Positions 25,825 through 33,458 of a DNA stretch of 64,000 nucleotides are shown here, one piece after another (position 1 is the stretch's first letter; the number at the start of each line of letters is the position of its first letter). Position numbers and translations under genes: made by a program. This stretch comes from Chryseosolibacter histidinae. GTDB taxonomy: Bacteria; Bacteroidota; Bacteroidia; Cytophagales; Cyclobacteriaceae. The notes under the pieces are model-generated. The model was not told where the DNA came from. It saw nothing but the letters and a program-made list of their open reading frames with translations, and did no database searches. The stretch is taken from assembly GCF_018598225.1 (NCBI RefSeq), contig NZ_JAHESF010000032.1:17899-81898 (forward strand). The letters run 5' to 3'.

Positions 25825-26121
25825 ATGACTCTAGAAGAATTCAAATCCTCCCTCTCCGCTCCGCAGCCTCCGTCTGGCATCAGCGCCTTGCTGAAAGCGC
25901 TCTGGTATGATGGCAAGGGCGACTGGGAAACATCCCACAACATTGCACAGGATATCCATTCCCCTGAAGGTTCCTGGATCCACGCTTACCTTCATCGCAA
26001 AGAAGGCGATACAGGAAATGCCTCGTACTGGTATCACCGCGCCGGAAGATCGATGCCCGGCAGCACCCTGGAAAAAGAGTGGGAAGATATCTCCCGCGAT
26101 CTGCTGAAGCGAAGGGAATAA
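25825..26121 (+). CDS. Conserved small hypothetical protein
   Basis: 98 residues from ATG 25825; the upstream ATG at 25795 lies in the repeat and is rejected. Sequence: PQPPSGISALLKALWYDGKGDWETSHNIAQDIHSPEGSWIHAYLHRKEGDTGNASYWYHRAGR. This is a recognisable small Bacteroidota/proteobacterial family, rich in aromatics and histidines (AYLHRKEGD, YWYHRAG), but of unknown role. It is cytosolic by sequence. A strong hairpin directly follows its stop. Confidence 0.75.
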   Translation: MTLEEFKSSLSAPQPPSGISALLKALWYDGKGDWETSHNIAQDIHSPEGSWIHAYLHRKEGDTGNASYWYHRAGRSMPGSTLEKEWEDISRDLLKRRE

Positions 26122-26122
26122 C

Positions 26123-26156
26123 AACCCTTTGAGGGGTTTAAAACCCTCAAAGGGTT
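26123..26156. terminator. Bidirectional terminator hairpin between convergent genes
   Basis: A perfect 13-base stem (AACCCTTTGAGGG / CCCTCAAAGGGTT) with an 8-base loop GTTTAAAA, placed between two stop codons (26121 and 26175). There is no long T-run, but stem strength and position favour termination. Confidence 0.65.
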
Positions 26157-26174
26157 AGGGTTGGGGTTGATCGA

Positions 26175-28478
26175 CTACTTCAGCTCAAACGAGGCGCGCT
26201 GCCCGTCTTTTGAATTTCCGCCGATGAACACATTGAATTTACCAGGCTCTGTTCCAAACGTCATGTCGCGCCTGTAGAACGAAAGATCCTGTTGCGTCAA
26301 TGTGAAAGTCACCTCTTTCGATTCTCCGGGTTGAAGCATGATCTTCTGAAATCCCTTCAGCTCTTTTACTGGGCGTGTCACACTGCCTACCACATCCTGC
26401 ACGTACAGCTGCACTACTTCTTCTCCTGCGCGCGTGCCTGTGTTTTTCACCTGGCACGTTACCGTAAGCTTATCTTGTGTGGTGATCTCATTTTTGCTGA
26501 GTTTCACGTCTCCGTAGCTGAAGGTGGTGTAGCTCAACCCATGGCCGAAGGGGTACAACGGATCGTTGCTCACATCCAGGTACCGCGACTTGTACTTATC
26601 GAGCATCTCTCCGCCATAGGGACGGCCCGTGGTCTTGTGATTATAAAATAACGGCACCTGACCCACATGCTGCGGGAAAGTAGCCGTGAGCTTACCTGAG
26701 GGATTGTAGGTACCCAATAACACATCGGCTATGGCGTTGCCCGCTTCGGTTCCTAAAAACCATGTTTCAACAATAGCGTCTGCGTTGGCCTGCTCCCACG
26801 GAAGGGTCAATGGCCTGCCGTTCATCAGCACGATCACCAGCGGCTTGCCGGTATTCTTCAATGCCTTGAGAAGGTCGAGCTGTTTTCCGGGCAGCGAAAT
26901 ATCGGCGCGGCTGGAGGCTTCACCTGTCATGCCCTGCGACTCTCCCACCACCGCGATCACCACATCAGATTTTTTGGCCGCTTCAACCGCTTCGCTGATC
27001 ATGGCTTCGGAAGACCGCTGATCGATCTCCAGATTGCCGCCATGGGTGTTCAATCTTTGAATGAGCACGGGGTCGTCTGTAATGTTGGCACCCTTGGCAT
27101 AGTTGATCTGCAGGTGGCCTTGGCTATTTTTCAGTCCCTGGTCAACACTCACGGCCTGTTGCCAGTCGCCGGCACCGCTCCAGTTGCCGATCATATCACG
27201 CTGACTTCTGGCCAGTGGTCCTACCAGCGCAACGGAGGCGCCAGGCTTCAGGGGCAGCGCGTTATTGTTATTCTTCAGCAGCACAATACTTTTGCGGGCA
27301 ACGTCGCGCGCCGCCTCCCGGTATTCGTTCTTCATCAGCGTTTGTTTGGCGCGCTGCTCATCGGCATAACGGTAGGGGTCGTCAAAGAGGCCCAGCTTGT
27401 ATTTGGCCTCCAGGATACGCCGGCACGCCGCATCGATCTGCGTCACCACAATTTTTTTATCCTGTGTGAGCTTGCCCAGGTTATTGAGGTACACTTCACC
27501 CACCATGTCCATATCGTTGCCGGCTTTTAAGGCATCGGCGGCAGCTTCATATTCATTGGCGCTCACGCCATGGGCCACCAGCTCGGTCAGGGATGTGTAA
27601 TCCGACACCACCATACCCCTGAAGCCCCATTGCTTGCGCAGCAGGTCATTGATCAGCCATGAGTTGGCGGCAGCAGGGATACCGTTGATATCGTTGAACG
27701 ACGTCATCACGGTGGCCACACCGGCATCCACGGCAGCCCTGTACGGAGGCAGGTAATCCTGCAACATGGATCTTTCGCTCATGTCTACAGGATTGTAATC
27801 CCTGCCTGCCAGGGCTCCCCCATATAAGGCAAAATGTTTTACACACGCCATCACGGTGTTGTTCAGGGCAAGGTCGCCACCCTGGTAGCCCCGCACCATC
27901 GCTTCGGCTACACGCGATCCGTACCAGGTATCTTCACCGGCACCTTCTGCAATGCGGCCCCAGCGTGGATCACGGGCAATGTCTACCATGGGTGAAAATA
28001 CCCAGTTGAGTCCATCGGCACTGGCCTCGTCTGCTGCAATGCGCGCGCTTTTTTCAATGGTGGCAAGATCCCAGCTGGCAGATAACCCCAGGGGTATGGG
28101 AAAAATGGTGCGGTGACCGTGAATAACATCGTACCCGAAAAGAAGGGGGATCTTCAGCCTTGTGTTCTGCACAGCCATCTCCTGAAGCTTGCGCACGGCC
28201 ACGGGTGTAAACGTATTGAACACACCGCCTACCAATCCTTTCTTGATCTTCTCCTCCACGTTCTCACTTACAATGGGTCCGGTTACATCAAAACCTACGG
28301 AGACAAGATTGAGCTGGCCGATCTTTTCTTCCAGGGTCATTTTGCTCATCAGGTTGGTGATGAACTTGTCCATGTCTGGCGTGTTCATCGTCGATGTGAT
28401 CTTCCTTTCCTGGGCCTCGACCGCAAAAGAGAAAACCACCATCAGGCAGATCGTTACATATCTTATTGTTTTAAGCAT
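26175..28478 (-). CDS. Periplasmic beta-glucosidase, GH3 (BglX-type)
   Basis: 767 residues, signal peptide MLKTIRYVTICLMVVFSFAVEAQ. GH3 N-terminal domain with the substrate loop KHFALYGGALAGRDYNPVDMSERSM and the nucleophile D293 in FRGMVVSDYTSL. The second domain includes VVIAVVGESQGMTGEASSRADISLPGKQ, with the likely acid/base Glu, and the C-terminal fibronectin-III-like domain ends at FIGGNSKDGQRASFELK. It trims short glucans to glucose. Next to two GH144 genes, the probable substrates are sophorose and sophorooligosaccharides; GH3 enzymes with this activity are known from Bacteroides and Listeria. This gene is the distal member of the PUL, 27 bases from the upstream GH144 gene. Confidence 0.92.
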   Translation of the reverse strand: MLKTIRYVTICLMVVFSFAVEAQERKITSTMNTPDMDKFITNLMSKMTLEEKIGQLNLVSVGFDVTGPIVSENVEEKIKKGLVGGVFNTFTPVAVRKLQEMAVQNTRLKIPLLFGYDVIHGHRTIFPIPLGLSASWDLATIEKSARIAADEASADGLNWVFSPMVDIARDPRWGRIAEGAGEDTWYGSRVAEAMVRGYQGGDLALNNTVMACVKHFALYGGALAGRDYNPVDMSERSMLQDYLPPYRAAVDAGVATVMTSFNDINGIPAAANSWLINDLLRKQWGFRGMVVSDYTSLTELVAHGVSANEYEAAADALKAGNDMDMVGEVYLNNLGKLTQDKKIVVTQIDAACRRILEAKYKLGLFDDPYRYADEQRAKQTLMKNEYREAARDVARKSIVLLKNNNNALPLKPGASVALVGPLARSQRDMIGNWSGAGDWQQAVSVDQGLKNSQGHLQINYAKGANITDDPVLIQRLNTHGGNLEIDQRSSEAMISEAVEAAKKSDVVIAVVGESQGMTGEASSRADISLPGKQLDLLKALKNTGKPLVIVLMNGRPLTLPWEQANADAIVETWFLGTEAGNAIADVLLGTYNPSGKLTATFPQHVGQVPLFYNHKTTGRPYGGEMLDKYKSRYLDVSNDPLYPFGHGLSYTTFSYGDVKLSKNEITTQDKLTVTCQVKNTGTRAGEEVVQLYVQDVVGSVTRPVKELKGFQKIMLQPGESKEVTFTLTQQDLSFYRRDMTFGTEPGKFNVFIGGNSKDGQRASFELK

Positions 28479-28505
28479 ATTCTGATTCTTGAATGTTTGT
28501 TACAA

Positions 28506-30506
28506 TCAATTTTGAAATCCCAGCTTATCCATCGCCACCTGCACTTCAGGTGCCGACATAAACAGGTTCCACAGCAGACCGGTGCGGTGATTCTCCATCA
28601 TTACAACGATAGGTCCCTGGTCAATCGCGAGGTATGAATTGGCTGTCCAGCCCTGGGTAATATTATAGGCGTCGTAAAAACCGTACGGTCCCCAGAGACG
28701 GTCGCCCAGCTTGTAGTAAAAGAATTTGAGCGCTTTCATAGACTGCTCCGGTGAATAGGGAAACGACGATAGCGCGGCCGTTGGCGTGATCACGCCCAGG
28801 TCGTTGGTGGGCGAATGCGCGTCGTACCCTGATGGGTTGTCACTGGCCGTGAGTCCCCAGCTCTCGTCACTGTACCCCGCGAACTTCTTCGGGTTGGCCA
28901 CACAATACGTATAATTGATCAGTGTGTGATTGACATTCTGCGTCCAGTAATTGGCGTAGGTGTCGCTGAGGTTGCGCGGATCGAGCCCCAGAAAAGAGTA
29001 GTGTGTAAAGAACAAGGGGCCGCCATAATCACTGCCCAGCGGCAACGTGATGTCATAAAATTTCTTTCCGTTTTTGATCAAACCATTGTTCGCCCAGCCT
29101 TTGTGGTATACGGAAGCATTGATAGTATGTGTAGGAGAAGCTGCAGCCAGGAAATACGTGATGAGGCATTCGTTGTATCCCCTGATCTGGTGATTCATGA
29201 TCCACTGCTTGTCCGGCGACCAGTGCCAGTACAATACATCCTGTCCTCCGCGGGTATACCAGTCCCATTCAACGGTCTGCCACAGCGCGTTGATCCTGTC
29301 GATCAATGCCTGCTCAGCGGCGTCTGCTCCATTCAGGTATTGGCGAAATGTGATAAGCCCTTCCATCAGGAAAGAAGTTTCCACCAGGTCTCCGCCGTTG
29401 TCATTGGTGCCGAAGGGAATGACGTCACCGGTGTTGCCGTTGATCCAGTGCGACCATGCGCCATGAAACCTGTCGGCCGTCTCCAGGAAATCGAGTATCT
29501 TATCAAGGCGCTCAAGGCCTTGCTGGCGTGTGATGAAATTTCTTTCGATGCCCACGATAATGGCCAGGATGCCAAAGCCCGAGCCGCCACTGGTAACGAG
29601 ATCGCCGGATGTATTCCGCTCACGAGCCATACCACTGGCGGGATGGGCAAAATCCCAGAAATATTTAAAGGTTTGTTGCTGAACCAACGTCAGCAGCGCT
29701 TCGTCTGATATCACAGGAAAATCAGGCGTTGGGTCCTGCGCTGTGTAGAACTTCCGGGTATAGTGTGTAAGCGCTTCACTGTTTGCGCCTTTCACTTCGC
29801 CAGACATCACCAGCAGGTATTGCGAAAGATCCCTGAGCTTCTGCGTCAGTGTGATGGTGAGCTTCGAATTTTGTTCTGATAACACCAGCGAAGACGGTAC
29901 TACACCATTCGCTCCGTTCACATACACGTTCTGCGAAATGATGGTTGCCGGCGCAACAGGTTCTGAAAAGGTTATCTCAATTTTGGTGTTTTCCAGCGAA
30001 ACGTCAGCGATGAGCGCTGAATTCAGCGCCGGAGTGCCTGCTATCGTCAGCGACTTGATCTCAAGAACACCTGGCACGGTGTAGAATTCGGTGGTGAAGT
30101 CTGGAAATGTTTCTTTGCCTGCGCCTTTGAGCTCTTTTGAAATGGACAGCACGTACGTTTCATTGGCCTTCAGTTCTGCGCCAGGCTGCGCCACAATGGT
30201 TTTATCGCTATCCTGAAAAGAAAAGGTCAGCGCAACAACTTCGCCTGTGCTTTTAACTTTCAACTGAACCGCCTGAGCAGCTTTGGTAACATCAAGCACA
30301 TCGCTGAAAAGAATAAAGATAGGTTTGTCTGTGGGCGCTGCTGTATTCTTCGATGGATCGGTCAGATCGAGGGCGTAAGTTCCTACGCGAATGGTGGTAA
30401 GCTGAAGCTTTCCGGCTGCAGGCTCATCCGGTTCATTATCGCATGCGCCGAGGGCCAGGCAGGCGAGCAGAAAAGCAACTGCATAATTTTTTAATTGTGT
30501 TATCAT
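28506..30506 (-). CDS. Lipoprotein with Ig-like domains and GH144 (endo-beta-1,2-glucanase-like) catalytic domain
   Basis: 666 residues from the ATG complementary to 30504-30506; the longer reading from 30569 adds 21 residues that run through the hairpin at 30531-30560. The start gives MITQLKNYAVAFLLACLALGACDN, a lipobox with Cys. Two Big_5/SbsA-like Ig domains (~30-255) precede a glucoamylase-like alpha/alpha barrel (~260-660): FKYFWDFAHPASGMARERNTSG, VETSFLMEGLITFRQYL, WHWSPDKQWIMNHQIRGYNECLITYFLAAASPTH, and IDQGPIVVMMENHRTGLLWNLFM near the end. GH144 (Pfam glycoamylase-like) includes the Chitinophaga endo-beta-1,2-glucanase. The protein is probably cell-surface. Confidence 0.88.
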   Translation of the reverse strand: MITQLKNYAVAFLLACLALGACDNEPDEPAAGKLQLTTIRVGTYALDLTDPSKNTAAPTDKPIFILFSDVLDVTKAAQAVQLKVKSTGEVVALTFSFQDSDKTIVAQPGAELKANETYVLSISKELKGAGKETFPDFTTEFYTVPGVLEIKSLTIAGTPALNSALIADVSLENTKIEITFSEPVAPATIISQNVYVNGANGVVPSSLVLSEQNSKLTITLTQKLRDLSQYLLVMSGEVKGANSEALTHYTRKFYTAQDPTPDFPVISDEALLTLVQQQTFKYFWDFAHPASGMARERNTSGDLVTSGGSGFGILAIIVGIERNFITRQQGLERLDKILDFLETADRFHGAWSHWINGNTGDVIPFGTNDNGGDLVETSFLMEGLITFRQYLNGADAAEQALIDRINALWQTVEWDWYTRGGQDVLYWHWSPDKQWIMNHQIRGYNECLITYFLAAASPTHTINASVYHKGWANNGLIKNGKKFYDITLPLGSDYGGPLFFTHYSFLGLDPRNLSDTYANYWTQNVNHTLINYTYCVANPKKFAGYSDESWGLTASDNPSGYDAHSPTNDLGVITPTAALSSFPYSPEQSMKALKFFYYKLGDRLWGPYGFYDAYNITQGWTANSYLAIDQGPIVVMMENHRTGLLWNLFMSAPEVQVAMDKLGFQN

Positions 30507-30530
30507 GGGTATCCGCAGCCAATAGAAAGA

Positions 30531-30560
30531 GAAGGTTTCCAGGTTCTCCCGGAAACCTTC
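30531..30560 (-). terminator. Strong hairpin between the LamG and GH144 genes
   Basis: Perfect 10-base arms GAAGGTTTCC / GGAAACCTTC with a 10-base loop, followed on the minus strand by TCTTTCTATT. It lies in the 93-base gap in front of the GH144 gene, so it may partly terminate transcription or protect an mRNA end, giving lower expression of the enzymes than of SusCD. Confidence 0.6.
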
Positions 30561-30599
30561 CAAAAACAAAATTAACTAACTAAGATCCTTTTGACCGGC

Positions 30600-31895
30600 T
30601 TAAGGTTTTCCTGAGTTGTACATCAGGGTGATCTCGGCGGCAGTCAGCGGTCTGTGCCACACGATAACATCATCAAGAGAACCTTTGAAATGGTTCGCGC
30701 TGGCCAGGTCATAACCACCCCATGGCTCTGCATCCCACATGGTGCCCGCGCGCGATTGTACAAAACCAAAGGCAAGCTCGTTCACTACATCGGGTGCTAC
30801 ACCATTGTACTTCAATCCGGTAACATAAGCTTTGTTATCTTTTACGCCCTGGTCGTTGGTCCACAGGTTGAAATCGAACTCGCGCATCAACTCACCATTG
30901 GCGTAATAGTAGCCGTGCTTGGTTGTGCCGTTGTACACGAAAACAATGTTGACCCATTTATCCTTCAGCATGGTGGCCGGTCCGCCGGTGGCTGTGAGGT
31001 CTTTGGTGAAAAGGAAACCTTTCCATCCGCCGTTGTCCTTGTTCTTGCCATCACCTTTGAATTCGTTGTCTTCTGCTGCCCATCCCACTGTTCCGTTGTT
31101 ATTATACGTATAACCTACAGGCATCTTCCAGCCAGCGTATCCGCCCAGGATCTCGAATTGGAAACCATAGAACGCTCCCAATCCCATCACGAAATGTCCT
31201 TTGTCAGGGTTATCGGTATGCGGTGTCGGTTTTGCCCAGAAGCTCATTGTGAAGTCGCTGGTCTTCATCAGGTTGTCGCCATTGGAGACCTCGATGATAC
31301 TGGTGGTTCCGTTAAATACAGCGGCTTTGCCCGAAGCAGCATTGTGCGACGCACCGTATGTAATGGCTACGATCTGATTGGCTGTGGGGTCATAATTGCC
31401 AACCACGTCGTTGGCGTTGTCTTCAAAGGTCCACTGCGCTATGGCACCAGGAGGTGCAAAGGTACCTTCTGATGTGAAGTTCCTTTCAATTGCTTCCTTG
31501 AGTGTTTTACCGCCTGTGCTCTTCAGACCCGCATCGAACTTCAGAATGTAGAGTGTTCCGGTGCCGAAGTTGTCATTGGGATCTATGGTAACAGTTGCGC
31601 CATCTACAGTAATGGTAGTAGGAACAACGGCATTGTCGTATTGACGGGTTAACGTAATAGAACCTGTGCTGGAAGCATCAACGCCTGTTGAGAACGTCGC
31701 GGTGATCGGCGAAGCTACCGGTACTCCTGTTGCGCTTGTGGCGCCGTTCAGATCAGTAGTGCCTGCTGTCAGTGAAGTAAGGGTCAAAGCAGGGGGCTCG
31801 TCATCATCGCAACTCACCGTCATCAGCGAAACAGTAGCGAGTAATGCCACTGCCAGCAACGTGTTAAGGATAAAATTCAATTTTTTCATGTTCAT
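30600..31895 (-). CDS. Surface lipoprotein with Ig-like and LamG (concanavalin-like) domains
   Basis: 431 residues. The lipobox is TVSLMTVSCDDDEPP. A Big_5 Ig-like domain (~35-140: VASPITATFSTGVDASSTGSITL) is followed by a laminin-G-like jelly roll (~150-430: IAQWTFEDNANDVVGNYDPT, SDFTMSFWAKP, VFVYNGTTKHGYYYANGELMREFDFNLW, FKGSLDDVIVWHRPLTAAEI). There is no catalytic signature. Its place directly after susD is the slot where SusE/SusF-like surface glycan-binding proteins usually lie, so it is probably the third surface-binding protein of the locus. Glycan binding is inferred. Confidence 0.82.
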   Translation of the reverse strand: MNMKKLNFILNTLLAVALLATVSLMTVSCDDDEPPALTLTSLTAGTTDLNGATSATGVPVASPITATFSTGVDASSTGSITLTRQYDNAVVPTTITVDGATVTIDPNDNFGTGTLYILKFDAGLKSTGGKTLKEAIERNFTSEGTFAPPGAIAQWTFEDNANDVVGNYDPTANQIVAITYGASHNAASGKAAVFNGTTSIIEVSNGDNLMKTSDFTMSFWAKPTPHTDNPDKGHFVMGLGAFYGFQFEILGGYAGWKMPVGYTYNNNGTVGWAAEDNEFKGDGKNKDNGGWKGFLFTKDLTATGGPATMLKDKWVNIVFVYNGTTKHGYYYANGELMREFDFNLWTNDQGVKDNKAYVTGLKYNGVAPDVVNELAFGFVQSRAGTMWDAEPWGGYDLASANHFKGSLDDVIVWHRPLTAAEITLMYNSGKP

Positions 31896-31940
31896 ACTTA
31901 AATTAAGGGTTAAACGATTCTGTCTATTTTATTGCTACTA

Positions 31941-33446
31941 TTATTGATCCCAGTTGGGGTTTTGTGCAATCCGTTTTTGTGTGAGGTCAACCTCGATCTG
32001 AGGTATGGGAAGCAGCTCGTGTTTTCCGGCGATGAATCCAAGCGGTCCGAGCACCGTTGCTGCACGGTTGGTGCGAACAAGATCCCAGAAACGATGTCCT
32101 TCCATGGCCAGCTCATGCCTGCGTTCGTTGAAAATTATTTCGTCAAGCGCGGTCTTGTCTGTTGTAACGATATCAGGCAGTGCCGCGGGATTTCCTGCCC
32201 GCGCGCGCTCACGCACATCGTTCAGGTATTCCAATGCCTGTACCGGTTTATTATTCTTATTGAGAACCTCCGCAGCCATCAACAGCACATCGGCATACCG
32301 GATGAGGCGCCGGTTATGGGCAAACTGTGTCGGAACATTGGTCCCTTTTGTCCACACTTTCTGGTTATAGCATTCTATCTCGATAAGGTTTCCCTGCGCA
32401 TCTTTTGTTTCATCGGGCGTCTGACCGTCGCCGACAATGGCGATGTCGTCTATGACTTCTCCCAGGAAAATAACGGTTGCTTCGAGGCGGGGGTCGCCGG
32501 GTTCAAAGGAACGTTGCAGGTCGAGCGACGGCCTGTTGAAGCCCCAGCCCCTGTTGGGCGTTCCGCGTACACCCTGCACGTTGGCATACTGGTTTCCTCC
32601 GTTCTCTATTTGTTCGTACGGAAGAGCGCCTATTTCGAAGATCGATTCGGCGCCGTGTACACCTGCTTCACTGTTGGCGTCGGCAAAATTGGGCATCAGC
32701 GAGTACTGTGTCGAGCTGATCACCTCCATCAGATACTTTTCAGCATTTTGTGTGTCACCCTGAAACAAGTAGACCTTTCCCAAAAGGCTTTTGGCCGCAC
32801 CTTTGGAAGCCCGGCCAAGGTCACCGGGGGCATATTCGGATTTTTCAGGCAACGATTCGATCGCCGAAAGCAGGTCTGCCCTGATCAGCTCGTAAACTTC
32901 CTGCACCGACGCCCGTGTCAGTGTAGTGGAAGGTGTTGTTGTAGTGACGAGCGGAACACCTCCCCACGCTCTCACCATATCGAAATAAAACAACGCCCGC
33001 AGGAACTTCGCTTCTCCGATATACCTGGCTTTAAGCGTTGCATCCATGGAGATCAGAGGTACTTTTTCAATCACCACATTGGCGCGTTTCACACCTTCAT
33101 AGAGCGTGCTCCACCAGCGGCTCACATTTCCTTCTGTAGGGATATGCCGGAACCTGTCGTAAGGCCCCACATCGGCGGCTCCGTCGTCAGGATTGCTTCC
33201 CTTCCGTGCGTCGTCTGACATGATATCCAGAATAGGAAAGAGACCCTGGTGAAAGGCATTGGTGCGCATGATATTGTACACGCCATTGGTTGCCAGCAAA
33301 GCATCACTGGCCGTCACGGGAAAGCTCTCCTGCGTGAGCTTGCCTTGCAGGGGTTTTTCGAGAAAATCGCTACACCCTGCAACAATGATCCATAAAAAAG
33401 CAAGCGTAAAAGCTGTTATCGATTTCATTGTGTTATACTTTTTCAT
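31941..33446 (-). CDS. SusD/RagB-family outer-membrane glycan-binding lipoprotein
   Basis: 501 residues (an internal start MKSITAFT at 33428 also gives a good signal). Lipobox WIIVAGCSDFLEKPLQG. SusD hallmarks: KFLRALFYFDMVRAWGGVPLV (~140-160), TPSTTLTRASVQEVYELIRADL, ASKGAAKSLLGKVYLFQGD (TPR helix) and the C-terminal NERRHELAMEGHRFWDLVRT ... LLPIPQIEVDLTQKRIAQNPNW. It forms the lid on the TonB-dependent SusC pore and delivers oligosaccharide. It follows susC by only 12 bases. Full length. Confidence 0.96.
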   Translation of the reverse strand: MKKYNTMKSITAFTLAFLWIIVAGCSDFLEKPLQGKLTQESFPVTASDALLATNGVYNIMRTNAFHQGLFPILDIMSDDARKGSNPDDGAADVGPYDRFRHIPTEGNVSRWWSTLYEGVKRANVVIEKVPLISMDATLKARYIGEAKFLRALFYFDMVRAWGGVPLVTTTTPSTTLTRASVQEVYELIRADLLSAIESLPEKSEYAPGDLGRASKGAAKSLLGKVYLFQGDTQNAEKYLMEVISSTQYSLMPNFADANSEAGVHGAESIFEIGALPYEQIENGGNQYANVQGVRGTPNRGWGFNRPSLDLQRSFEPGDPRLEATVIFLGEVIDDIAIVGDGQTPDETKDAQGNLIEIECYNQKVWTKGTNVPTQFAHNRRLIRYADVLLMAAEVLNKNNKPVQALEYLNDVRERARAGNPAALPDIVTTDKTALDEIIFNERRHELAMEGHRFWDLVRTNRAATVLGPLGFIAGKHELLPIPQIEVDLTQKRIAQNPNWDQ

Positions 33447-33458
33447 TTCCGGCTTTGA

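Noticed and set aside
31932..33218. Open frame of 428 codons opposite susD
   Set aside because: Antisense shadow of SusD; Cys/His-rich composition without any family features.
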